64,000 nt of DNA from Arenicola marina. Its lineage: Eukaryota > Annelida > Polychaeta > Arenicolidae. The stretch spans positions 12,469,574 through 12,533,573 of the forward strand of contig OZ025248.1 in the NCBI GenBank assembly GCA_964019135.1. Reading direction: 5' to 3'. Positions within the stretch are counted from its first letter, which is position 1. The number at the start of each line of letters is the position of its first letter. A model generated the notes under the pieces. It did not search any database. It worked only from the letters and a program-made list of their open reading frames with translations, and was not told the origin of the DNA. Made by a program: the position numbers and the translations under genes. This document shows positions 1 to 10,634 of this stretch, piece by piece.

Positions 1-1190
1 GACTTTGACAGGATCCTTACCTCGGTAAAGTCCTAGGCCATGATGACGGGTTTGATGGAAGGGCACTTGGCGTTTTGCGTTTTTAAAGGTATCAAATCAT
101 ATCATCCAATATGTCGGCCTTTTCATGTTAACGAATGAAGGGTGAACGAGCCTACCATTCCCAAATCTGTCCGTCGCCAGCATCGGATACAGCCCGTACC
201 GTTAATTCCGACACGCAATAGGCAATAATGGTATATAACGAGCGCTAGCAATTTGCGAGGGATTCAGCATATAAATGCACAAAACCGAAATGAAGAATGG
301 AGATGTTATACAGTTCAGAGTGCATGAGGATCAAAAGAATAATGTGAATAATAACCTCCCGAAACGGACAAATGTATCCAGATTGTACTGCAACTAAAAT
401 GCGGCTTTCCTGAGCTATTCCCGGAACACCAGAACGTTCGAGTATGTACTGAAGAGATCGGACATAGCCCGGAGTCTCACTTGAGACTGACAGGAGATGG
501 TTCACGTCGTCTAGTTGCGGAAATGCAGTCGCTCCAGAGTCGGTCACCTGACCTGCTTGCCATGACTGCCGTCGCTCTCCTCGTACCTGGGACGGAATCG
601 ACAAATGCTCTACCAAAGTCTCGCAATAAAAGGGATTTGTCTGCTTTCTGACTGAAAATGACTGTAAGATTCGCTGACCACCACTGACACAATACACGAA
701 AAATTAACAAACATTAATGAACAATTTTTCCAGACAACGGGTACTTATTTTGGTCAAAACCTTGCTCCAGGGTTGCGCAGAACTCTCGATGTCGCAAAGG
801 AACAACCGAAAAGAGGCTTGAAGAGTTCGCTGCAACATCCTGATGTTTTTACTGCCATTTTTTTTTAATGCCGGTTCCATGTCGGCCCTTCGTATGGCGT
901 GTCGGCGGCTGCTCGGATAACACGCCAGCCAGCCGGGGTCAACGGGGTCTTGGTGTCGCCAGTTGCATTGGCTGACAATCAACGCACGTGATTGGACGGA
1001 GTCTTTAATTTCTTCATAAATTACTATATTTTTGTCTTCAGTACATTTCAGCACCATTCTATTCAGGTCAATGTCTGTATCCTTGACTCTTTGCCGTCCA
1101 CCGCACGTGCTATCCATGGAATGATCATGTCTTTGTGCGGGTCCGTAAGCCAGTTTTCCGGTTCATAATCGGATACTATTATTATTAAAC
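1..1190. other. no gene recognised
   Basis: Open frames here are short and overlap on both strands. None resembles a known family, and there is no array or long inverted repeat. It is probably intergenic. Confidence 0.5.
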
Positions 1191-1203
1191 ATGATATGCA
1201 TAT

Positions 1204-1316
1204 GGCATTGCGTCGAGTGCGAGATGGGTTTATCTCAGCACAAGTCTCCAAAAGGCGAAGGCAGGATTTCGGAGATGCGTGCTGAGATAAACCCATCTCG
1301 CACGAGAAGCAATGCC
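1204..1316. repeat. long imperfect inverted repeat (fold-back)
   Basis: Two arms of about 46 bp flank a loop of about 22 bp. The left arm (1204-1249) contains GAGATGGGTTTATCTCAGCA, and its reverse complement is in the right arm (1272-1316) with few mismatches. Both outer ends carry GGCATTGC / GCAATGCC. It looks like a small fold-back or MITE-like insertion. The frames reading through both arms are palindrome artefacts. Confidence 0.8.
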
Positions 1317-2197
1317 ATGTATTTTCTCGCTAAAGACATCTTCACTTGTATGCCTACATGTATACAACAGTAATTCACGTTTTTGTGTTTTGTACGTTAC
1401 TTCTGTTCCCATAATAGTCATAATAGGCTTGATATGACCGTAACCATCGTTCCCATAGTTTGCCCACAGTTGTAGCCTCGTCTTTTCAATCAAATTTGCA
1501 ATTCCACATGTTCTGCTGATCCTCGTCGCCAAATGTAACACATGTCATTTCACTTTGCAGCGACGGACTAGACACTAATGACTTCAGATTGAACAACAAC
1601 AAAAACCTTTTGCTTGAAGATTCAAGATTTATTTCCGTTGCTCTGCACAACATCATATCACATGACAGATATAGTCACTCGCTCGGCACTTTTAATATAT
1701 CATAATGTAAACATTTACGACATTACAAACCCCAGGATCTTTCAGTTATATTTGTACAAAGAAGTGTTGCGTCTCTTTCCGACCAGCCAACTACACATAG
1801 TTAGTTATATGCCGCCCAAATGACTCTTTTTCGCCTTTTTTCTCTCAATCCCCGAAGCAGAACTGAGGTTTTCTTTTCTAAACCGCATTTTTTTTATCGG
1901 TTTAATTCATATATGGTACATGCATACATATAACGATTTTCAACTACACCCGTTGAACACTTAACCACTTAAACACCAGAATTATGTACACCCTTAAACA
2001 CCAGAATATATATAAACACCTATTCAAATTGACAAGAAATATTCCATTAAGGAATTCCCCCATTTTTGAATAAAGTTTTCCTGCTTTTCTTTGTCTTTGA
2101 AATTATAGTATTCTAAACGAAAGTAACTCTTGATTAATTTTGTGAAACTGGTCAATATAAGTCTCTTGCCAGTACATCTGGCCACATATATATATAT
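1317..2197. other. AT-rich intergenic sequence
   Basis: Nothing recognisable apart from low-complexity AT stretches. No domain-bearing frame was found. Confidence 0.5.
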
Positions 2198-2294
2198 GCA
2201 TCTTGGCTATTAATATAATTATATTTACATCTTATATTGTGAATCTTGCATCTTGGCTATTAATATAATTATATTCACATCTTATATTCACATC
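2198..2294. repeat. tandem duplication, 50-bp unit, two copies
   Basis: The block beginning GCATCTTGGCTATTAATA at 2198 recurs at 2248 with only one or two changes, giving a direct two-copy repeat in AT-rich sequence. Confidence 0.8.
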
Positions 2295-2369
2295 ATTGCT
2301 CGTGTTAAAAACCCCTAACATTATGTCTTTTGCGGAAAACATAGTTATGTCATTAATATTAGCTTAGAA

Positions 2370-2830
2370 AGAACACGTAGTTTCCAATATAAATTTCTCC
2401 ATAGATGCATCCCTACCAATAAGTATCTGTACAGATGTCGCATCACGGACACGGACAAATGTGTATTTTGTGATAGAAACGTGGAAACCATAGAGCACCT
2501 GTTTTAGCATTGTGACTATGTGAATCGACTTTGGAAGAATATTACAGTATGGTTGGGACAAATAATAGAAGACGATAAACATACTTGGGGGGATTTCATT
2601 AATATTGAAACAGTGATGCCTGGTGAAATTTCAGGTAACGATCTCATAATCCTGATAAACCATGTTATATTGATAATTAAGAGGTATATATACAGATGTA
2701 AATGGAAAGACACTCTCCCAAATCTAAAACGCACGATCAACAATATAGGATATAATTACCATATAGAGAAAATGACCATGCAGAGGCAAGCACAGACGAG
2801 CACAACGATGGAAAAGATAAATAGAAAGTA
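2370..2830 (+). pseudogene. LINE ORF2 C-terminal fragment (zinc-knuckle region)
   Basis: The conceptual translation contains a CVFC...EHLF...HC pattern followed by NRLWKNI. This is the cysteine/histidine region after the reverse transcriptase domain of many animal non-LTR retrotransposons. A TAG at 2505-2507 interrupts the motif in frame, and no RT core precedes it, so this is a truncated dead copy. It converges tail to tail with another LINE fragment on the opposite strand. The family assignment rests on motif shape only. Confidence 0.7.
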
Positions 2831-3473
2831 GCAGCCAATAATGCACGGATTAGTGTGATAGTATGATGAAATATCTTGAATGCTATGTGCAATGTCTTTT
2901 GTCTGAAAATAATAATAATATTAGCTTGATTGCGTGACGAGTTATGCACATCGGTCCACAGTAGCTTCACCTCGTCACATTCCACGAATACATGGTCTAA
3001 AGTTGCCGGATGTTTTTCACACAAATTGCATATATTCTTATCTATAATGTTACAGCGCTTTAATAAAACATTAGTCACAACTATTCTGTGTATAATGGCA
3101 AACTGAAAACTCCGTAGCTTTTCATTGATGGTTATCAGAAATGGTAATTTATATATCACGCACCATTTCTGTCAAAGTGTTCGCTTCGGAGTATTTCGGT
3201 CCACTTATGCTCGTTATTAAAACTAAATTGCAGACTAATAACCAACTTTCTGTATACATATTTGCATACTTTCTTAACTGATAATAATTCTTCTAAATGC
3301 AGACACGTAACCCGGTCTAATCGCAGTCCTTCCTGACGACACATCTTCACCCTTATTCTGGGGATTAAAAATACTAAAGTATAGTAATCCGCGAAATTGA
3401 AAACATTGCCAAATGTTTCTTTTAACTCGTCAATCCGAAGCAGTTTACCAAAGGTGTCTCTCTCAATGACCAC
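2831..3473 (-). pseudogene. LINE ORF2 C-terminal fragment, frameshifted
   Basis: On the minus strand the 3473-3156 frame (FGNVFNFADYYTLVFLIPRI) leads, after a frameshift near 3158, into a second frame with INEKLRSFQF, CNLCEKHPATLDHVF and LLWTDV. That order is typical of the thumb and zinc-knuckle end of a non-LTR retrotransposon ORF2. Catalytic RT motifs are absent. The open frame continues to 2737, but similarity fades after about 2830. Confidence 0.7.
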
Positions 3474-4480
3474 AAAACGCGCACTTTTCTCTTGCTCTCC
3501 AAATGCTCTCTATGGCCTGGGCGGCACACCTCCACCATTGTAATAATGTAGCCCCTCCCCCCCGGACCAATACTAAATGTGCCATTACAACCAATTTGGC
3601 TGGGAAAGGTGTTCGGGTATTCAGGTATTCAGGCAGGCACAATGAAATGCGACCGTACCACGCATCCCGGTTAGCATGTAGTCGTAGGGTTCACATCAGT
3701 TTTTGTTTTACGAGTGGTAACGACTATTTTCCCTCCGGTATTCTGTTTGTTTAATAACGTCCACAGTCGTAATCTGTGATGCTTCGGTTAATCAGATTTT
3801 TTTTTGGCCATGACTTTGTTATAATAGCATTTGTAACCAAGTTGGCGGGGTATACATGGTTATATACACAGACGAGTAACTCACTAGATTGTAAACCATT
3901 CACGCTCATGACGACATTAAATTCATTTGGGTTGTCGTGAATACGTGAGGCGAACTTCTGGTGGGCACATGGATCCATGGCGGTAGTAAAGGAACAGCAA
4001 ACTCCACAAACAGATTAGTAGAAAGCAATCTGTAGGCGAAACCCCTTACAATTTGAACTCAGTTTAATTAACGGACCTTTAAGTAATTGTTTAATTAGCG
4101 GACTTTTCAGTAATTGTTATATATAGCTAACGTTAAGGTAGTCCACGAGATTCCGTGTCTGCTAGTCCAAGTCATTGAAGTGTTCGGCAGGCTGCGTTAG
4201 TGAAATATCTGGCAGCCCAGATTTTCGAGATGTCTATCGGTCCAGGTTATTAATGAAGTACATTTTCGTTTGATGTCGATGTGTTCGGCTTTTCTGTGAT
4301 TCTGTCCGTCACGCAAGGTACTATCTGTTGATTTGCAATGATGAGCCTGAGAACAGGTATTAGGGCGTGACTTGGATTTGGACGCATTCACTTGCAATAG
4401 CACCATCTATCTGGGAATACAGTCCGCGTGGAACAGCAGCCGTCCGATGGTGCTCATCCGGCATCCGGGTCCTAGGGGTT
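3474..4480. other. no gene recognised
   Basis: Only short unsupported frames are present. The stretch lies between a LINE remnant and the repeat at the 3' side of the receptor gene. Confidence 0.45.
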
Positions 4481-4710
4481 CAATTTGGATTAAATTGCGC
4501 TTTCAGTAGGCAATTTGGGCTCAATACAGATTTCAGGGAGCAATTTGGGCTCAAGACAGATTTCAGGGAGCCATTTGGGCTCAATACAGATTTCACGGAG
4601 CAATTTGGGCTCAATACAGATTTCAGGGAGCCATTTGGGCTCAATACAGATTTCAGGGAGCAATTTGGTCTCAATACAGATTTCAGGGAGCAATTTGGTC
4701 TCAATACAAT
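4481..4710. repeat. minisatellite, 30-bp unit, about 7-8 copies
   Basis: The unit reads approximately CAATTTGGGCTCAATACAGA plus TTTCAGGGAG. The unit length is divisible by three, which explains the open frames on both strands. It ends about 110 bp beyond the stop codon of the minus-strand receptor gene and may lie in or near its 3' UTR. Confidence 0.9.
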
Positions 4711-4816
4711 TACAAATATATGTGGCAGTCTTATGTAAAGAAATATGTGTCATCCTTATGTATTGAAATATGTGTGTCAGCATTATATATTGAAATAACT
4801 AAGGTTATTGAACTGG

Positions 4817-5932
4817 CTACAGAACGCTGTTGGTCGTTTTTTGCGATTGTGTGGAGATTCCGACGACGTTACTGCTCTGACCCCGAACAAAGCGATCCAC
4901 TTCCGCCTTGAACGTTCGGTTGCCAGTCAGCAGGCCGATCACGTGCACGACATTACCCATGCTGCCTAGCGCCGACAGCAGGTTATAGGTCGGGTAGCGG
5001 ACCACGAGGAGCTCGGCCCGAGGCATCAAAACCGTCGTGAAGGGCAGAACCCGACAGATCATCAGCCCGATGGCGTACACCAGCAGAGTCTTCTTCGTCG
5101 CCATCTCTAGCTTGGTCATCTGACCGGAAGCAACTGCAGGCGGCTGGGTGGCCATGGTGACCTGGGGCATGCTGGGTGAGACCACAACTACCATACCTGT
5201 CGGGGCAGAGATAGTCTGCGTGTTGTGCTGCCTCTTCTTGTATTTCTTGACGATCAAGGCGGCCAGGATGACCACGTGACAGCCGATGGTCACCCCAATC
5301 GCGATGGCGTAGGTGGCGATGATGATCTGGGTGGACTTGTCTGGCGATCCCCTGCCCAGGGTCTCCATGCACACGCGCATGAAGGTGGAGCGCGGCGAAC
5401 TCGTCGTAACCGCGATCACCAGGGCGACGCCGCAAATGGCCAGACTCAACCCCAACGCAAACTTCATCTTCAACTTCAAGTAGTTGGAACGCATCGTGGC
5501 GCATGCGCGGATGACGGACATGGCGGCGAGGCCGAATAGAGAGATGTGGTTGACCAAGCGTTTAACAACATTGATAGCGGTGCACCACTCCAATAGACCG
5601 TTCTCGAACACGCTTGTCGTCATGGCGATGATCTCCAGAGGTAGGACCACGTGACACACGGCGATGTCGGCCACTGTGATGGTGGTGACGAGGATGTTGA
5701 AGGCCGTTTTCATCTTCTTGCAGCGGATGAAGATGGCCAGGACGAACCAGTTGCAGAGGCCGAGGGCGATAATAGCGGCGCGCAGGCCAATGTTACCCAC
5801 TAACAGATAACGCTTTATCCTTTGAATCCGCTCACTCGTCCCATCAGATCCCGTGTAACCATCAGTGATGACGTCATAGCGATCCGTCGTCTGGGCCAGC
5901 TCCGCACTTGTGTTCAATAAATCCATAGCCAC
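4817..5932 (-). CDS. orphan seven-transmembrane receptor (GPCR), single exon
   Basis: An intact 371-aa frame with seven hydrophobic segments. TM1 is about residues 44-70 (LLVGN...FVLAIFI). TM2 is about 78-104 and has the TM2-like acidic site in ITVADIAV. A Cys in EWCTAI before TM3 could form the usual extracellular disulfide. TM3 ends in SVIRAC, where class A receptors have (D/E)RY. TM4 to TM7 follow, and the third intracellular loop is Pro/Gln/Thr-rich. TM7 has GNVVHVIGLL instead of NPxxY. The N-terminus has an N-glycosylation site (NTS) and no signal peptide. It is probably a divergent rhodopsin-like receptor at the plasma membrane with unknown ligand. The start was chosen as the first ATG of the frame; an unseen 5' exon is possible. 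It is unrelated to the PGRP genes by sequence. Confidence 0.75.
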   Translation of the reverse strand: MAMDLLNTSAELAQTTDRYDVITDGYTGSDGTSERIQRIKRYLLVGNIGLRAAIIALGLCNWFVLAIFIRCKKMKTAFNILVTTITVADIAVCHVVLPLEIIAMTTSVFENGLLEWCTAINVVKRLVNHISLFGLAAMSVIRACATMRSNYLKLKMKFALGLSLAICGVALVIAVTTSSPRSTFMRVCMETLGRGSPDKSTQIIIATYAIAIGVTIGCHVVILAALIVKKYKKRQHNTQTISAPTGMVVVVSPSMPQVTMATQPPAVASGQMTKLEMATKKTLLVYAIGLMICRVLPFTTVLMPRAELLVVRYPTYNLLSALGSMGNVVHVIGLLTGNRTFKAEVDRFVRGQSSNVVGISTQSQKTTNSVL

Positions 5933-6615
5933 GCCGAAGTTTCTTTAATATGTTCTGAGTTCTGACTTATTTCTTGTCTTTCCCGAAGTGTTGCATCAAG
6001 CATCGAACGCCAACAATGGCCAAGTCAAGAAGCAGTCACCCTTCTGCACATCACGCGCGCTCCACGGGCTTGCTTGTCTCGGTGGACTTGTTGACGGTCT
6101 AGGGTGCCGCCTGGTAGGCTCAGCCTCCTGCCTGACGCACTGGTGGGCGGTGCCGCCTGGCTACGCCTGCCCAAGCCGCGCGGCCCCAGTTCCTGGCGGC
6201 AACAGGCGGCTGGCTGAGAGCCTGGGGACGGGGTCTAGTGTCAACCCTACCTGTGCTCCAGTTATCTGGCAATATGTCTGGCTGCAAGTTACAGGCAGAC
6301 ACCTAGCACAGCGCGCGGCTTCCCGAAACGGTGGATCCACAGCCGTCTCCCCGTGATAATTGGTTTATGTGACTGTCGCCAAACTGTTACATGACATGCG
6401 GGCCGGCAACTGAAAAAAAATGAATTTCCATGTTTCGTAAAAAATTTAAAATATCATTTTTGTTTGATTTTGATAAAAGTTTTTTTTCAGTATTCAATGT
6501 TACACAAAATGAAGGTATTACTAATACATAGCGATAAACGTATAGGAAGGTTATAGATAATTGGCAATCAATTACTACACTTGCTATATATAATTATTTA
6601 ATGCTTTTTTGATTA
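5933..6615. other. intergenic, GC-rich patch
   Basis: The segment 6060-6350 is GC-rich and different in composition from the AT-rich surroundings. The open frame across it has no recognisable domain. It may be part of an unidentified repeat. Confidence 0.4.
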
Positions 6616-7010
6616 ATGTGTATAGATGTACAATTTCCCATGCACACCAGATCGGATGGAAAATTGTACAACCTTTCCAGATTGCATGTTAAGTCTAAGC
6701 GGAGGCACTTCCTAAAAGGGGAACTGCTATTTGCTGACGACGCAGCACTGGTTGCGCATTCAGAAAGCCAGCTGCAGAGACTCATGGATCGACTCTCAAA
6801 CGCGTGTGCTTTATTCGCTTTAACTATTAGTGTTAAGAAACCGGCGTGCTGAGCCAAGGGGCTAATACACCACCAGTGATTACCCTAAATAACATGCCTT
6901 TAAAGGTGGTGAAGAAGTTGTGTTACCTGGGAAGTACCGCCACGGATAATTTATCCCAGGACGAAGAAATAAATACTCGCATTGGGAAAGCAGCCACCAC
7001 CATTTGGTAG
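6616..7010 (+). pseudogene. LINE reverse transcriptase fragment with FADD box
   Basis: The translation has ELLFADDAALVAHSESQLQR, the RT palm catalytic box with FADD, followed by LTISVKKPAC. After a frameshift near 6850 it continues as LKVVKKLCYLGSTATDNL and EINTRIGKAATTIW. This order is standard for non-LTR retrotransposon RT. The fragment lacks the N-terminal palm and endonuclease and has a stop after TTIW, so it is a dead copy. Confidence 0.8.
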
Positions 7011-7414
7011 GTTAAACAAACGTGCTTGGAAAAATTATCAGTAAGGTGCTGAACCCTGGGTAGCGCCACGAAGACTAAGTCCTCACGTTACACGATCCAC
7101 CCAATACACTTATTCGTAAAAACATAAACCATTATATAAAACCTTGGCAGCTAATACTAAGATTTATGGCCGGTGAGATGTTTTTGAACTCGTGAGTAAC
7201 AATTCAGGCCTGGTGACGGGCTGCAACAGCGGGCGGGCGAGGTGGAAAATATCGGACCGTTACCATGACGTCATCATCAGCTGCAATGCGTTGCCACTAT
7301 GACTGGAGTAGTGGTTAGCGTTCAACCGATGATGACTCTGTTATCAGATTCATCAAAAATGTGTCCTTCTGGGGATGAATTCTTTTGGTTTCATAGTTTC
7401 AATAAATTCATCGC
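7011..7414. other. no feature recognised
   Basis: No protein similarity is seen. A short tRNA A-box-like string (TAGTGGTTAGCG, near 7310) is present without a B box. Confidence 0.35.
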
Positions 7415-8075
7415 TTGTCTTGTATTTCCCTTAAAGTAGAGGGCAACGGTCATTACTTTCACAATTCCGTTGTGGTATTTTGCCACTTAAGGTTAACCAC
7501 TGTAGAAGAGACAACTGGCAAATGTAGGAAACTCATGTCTGAGGAAAGTTTATGTCGCTTTTGTTGCTCAGGTGAAGTAGAAACGAACATATGTTTTTTA
7601 TGTTCATGTTCACGCTTTTAAGGTAATAAGAGATAAACTATTTAATAAGATGTGTAAATTTTCATCAGAATTCGAGCATTTATCCACATAACATAAGTGT
7701 ATATGGTTGATCCAGAGTCAGTGGAAGCCAATCTCTCAATGTAGGAATGCCGTAGGAAGTTAGAGGCGATATTAGTCATTCGATATACCGTTAGGTGCAG
7801 AAAAAATACCAAAAGACGAGAGGGATTAGCTACCATACTAAGAAAAAGTTTCTCATTTATCATCGCTAAGACGATTATACATTTGCTGTTTTCTGTTTTT
7901 TTATATTATTTTTTATATACGATTTACATATTAGATTTATCCAATTTGAAGTCGCTGATAAGCCTAATTTGGTTGAGCTATGTGTTATGTTTGCACTGTG
8001 AGGTATTATGCTGGCGTAATAGGTCTTGCTAGTGACTATAGTAAATGAAAATCTATTTGTCTATCTATAATGCGT
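7415..8075 (+). pseudogene. LINE 3' end: zinc-knuckle region and 3' tail
   Basis: The frame to 7621 contains LCRFCCSGEVETNICFL, matching the CxxC...E.E...F.L zinc-knuckle region of LINE ORF2. A shifted frame then reads VIRDKLFNKMCKFSSEFEHL. About 400 bp further on, the sequence ends in a TGAAAATCTATTTGTCTATC-type tail resembling the short 3' repeats of LINEs. It may belong to the same degraded insertion as 6616-7010. Confidence 0.6.
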
Positions 8076-9865
8076 ACAGTCACATCAGATAACAAGCTAT
8101 GTATTCTGTAAAATATATATCCCTGACTTTTTTTTTAATATCGCCAGACAAAATAAGTTACAGAAATATCCTTAATTTTCGCACTGAAGAGCAAGAACAA
8201 ACCCGAGAATAAAACCGCTTTCCTGCTGGTTAAGGACCTTATCTATAAAACAGGTTTTTATTTTTCCAAAGAGATCCTGATAAACGGTTGAAAATTATGC
8301 ATCTACAAATCCGTACTCGCCTTTTGCGTGTTCCGTATACGAGTATGCAGCGCAGAGCGAGTTACCGAAAAGTAGTTTCGAGAATCCAAGGGTCGGGCCT
8401 TTGAACGCTCATGCGTCATTTTGTCCATCAATAAATTGTTGACAGATTTCACACAACACCTGGGTTTGCGTCCTTTTTCCCAATCAAACCAGCTTCGGGT
8501 CCGATTTACCAGGGACCGTATAAATGTATTTTTGTATAACCCTACGTCGAGCGACATGCAAGCTTAGACGACCGCTTCAATTATCGTTCCTATGTGTTTA
8601 GTCGACGTCATATCCAATCTCCTGACGTGTCTGGTGTATAATGAGGGAAGAAAGAAATATAGTCAGACAAGATACCAGGCAGGGAAAAACTTTGAAAGTT
8701 TTTTAGATCTAATAATAAACACAGAAAAACAGATGATAAGAAAAGGAGCAGTGTTTATTTTTAAGGCAGAAGTAGTACATTCAAGATACATTAACATTAA
8801 CTTCTTAAAATTAAACAGTTGTAAACATGCTTAGGTACCTCAGGCCTGTAGGCCACACATACAAATAAACGTAACATATTTCGTACAAAACATCAGTATA
8901 TATCTATCACCAAGATGATTGTTGCCATAAAGATCCACGCACAAGGCAATAAAGCTGAACAGACAATACCGGATCTGAGTGAGATCTCACGAGACGGGGA
9001 TATGCCCTAACGCTTCTTCGTTAATGGTCGGCGTTGTGTACCTTCCCGGGGTTCCTCGCCTTCGTGGCGGTCAAAGCTATTTCTAGATGACAAACGAACC
9101 ACCGAACTTAACGCGCATACATCTGAATTATCACCACCAGAGTAGATTCATTTAATATATGAACCAAAGATCGTTGAGAACCCTCGAATACCGTTGTATA
9201 TATAGTGACTGCCAGACAGTCCGAGCCAGGCGAATTGTCACATTTTCCGGCCGGCCCCCGTCACCGTGGAAATGACAGAATGTACAATAGGATATGAGAT
9301 TCCAGGCTATCAGTTAGGAGTTATCAGTCAGCTTACAACATAAACGTCTAATCTCGCCAGAACATTTTGTTATATTGATAAATACGGATCGTTGATCCAC
9401 AATGCTGTCGAATTTAGGCCCACTCTGGTGACCGCGTTCCTGTCGTATAACGGTGTATGTTACGATTAATCGAATGTGTCAGCGCGCTATTTATGGTTAC
9501 ATAAGAAACCATGTTTACATGTGGATTGACTTGTTTTATGAATAAAACAGGCGAGAACTGTGCAACCCTATACTTCACCAAGGTGGTATCTTGGCGCCCG
9601 GAACGCGTTGGCTCTCTTATTAATGGTTTGGTATTGAACACTTTCCTACTCTGGCACAGTTACATACATATCAAATTAGAGCAATATACTTACACACGCC
9701 ATCTTAGATATTTTACATTTTAGAATCAAGACTAAAAGTATCTCAAAATGATGATGCATATATGTTTCCATCTCTGAGAGACTGTAAAACAACAATTTCA
9801 GCATAAAACTACGCGGTTTATATATATCGCGCGCGGACGTGATAGCGAGCCGCGGTCGACATCAC
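8076..9865. other. intergenic, no gene recognised
   Basis: Short frames (for example 8303-8557 minus, 84 aa, and 8592-8834 plus, 80 aa) show no recognisable motifs. No arrays are present. Confidence 0.45.
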
Positions 9866-9867
9866 AT

Positions 9868-10205
9868 GCAAGGGGGGGGGGGGCAAGGGGGTCGTGTTCC
9901 CAGATCACGAAGAATATCTTTTTTTATTCCCAGGTCACGATGAATTAAACAATTAAGCAGAACTCTCTGCATGCAATGGAAGGGCGGATACACGATACTA
10001 AATTGACGATCCCCGATTCATGGTTATTTAATATTAAAATTCCCAGTTCACAATTAATAAAAATCCTTGGTCACGGCGGTCGAGTAATACGCCATTCCCA
10101 GTTCACGAAGAATTTTTTTCCTCATTCCCAGTTGTCGGTGAAATGAAAAGCCCAATCCCGAGGAACGCAAATACCCCTGCGTCCCCCCCCCCACCCCCAA
10201 CAAAA
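9868..10205 (+). mobile_element. dispersed element copy 1, bounded by G-run and C-run
   Basis: Begins with a G-run (9872-9883), continues with TTCCCAGATCACGAAGAATA and several variants of 'TTCCCAGTTCACGA', and ends in a C-run near 10180-10200. A collinear diverged copy lies at 59995-60306 in the same orientation, so this is an interspersed repeat. Internal CCCAG.TCACGA repeats and complementary homopolymer ends suggest a non-autonomous element. No coding capacity was seen. Confidence 0.75.
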
Positions 10206-10511
10206 TACCGAACAGCGAACCGGCGCGCAGGGATATACGGCCACCAACTTCTGCTCCGGTGACCAAATTGCTTCTCTCCGGATAGCCCACAGGCTTTCAG
10301 GATTTAAATTCAAGACATAATATACTTATTTGACATGGGGACAGAGGTTGATAATACAAAACATTACACAATATATTGCTTTAAATGCCGGGCACCCAAG
10401 TCTCTTTCTGGTAGACAAGGCCAAGGTTATATATAACGCTAGGCCGTGGAGTCGTCGGAAACACTTCACACCATAATATCTTAAGATTTCGTTTTCCTGC
10501 GAGCTGTGGCT

Positions 10512-10634
10512 CTAATTGAGTGGCCCGGCGAAGTGTGGCCACCCCTGCAGCAGGCGGTAGAGGGCGTTACCGGGGCAGGATGTGGATACGCCGTCACGGT
10601 GGCCATGGAGAGTGTAAGATGGCGACACGTAACC
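10512..10634 (-). CDS. triple-SH3b PGRP, exon 13 (last exon)
   Basis: Encodes GYVSPSYTLHGHRDGVSTSC and then PGNALYRLLQGWPHFAGPLN and a TAG stop. It carries the second zinc His, the catalytic-site Thr and the Cys ligand. Confidence 0.93.
   Translation of the reverse strand, partial: GYVSPSYTLHGHRDGVSTSCPGNALYRLLQGWPHFAGPLN

Noticed and set aside
4983..5504. 173-codon minus-strand frame inside the receptor gene
   Set aside because: It is a shifted frame of the intact 371-aa receptor and has no transmembrane pattern.
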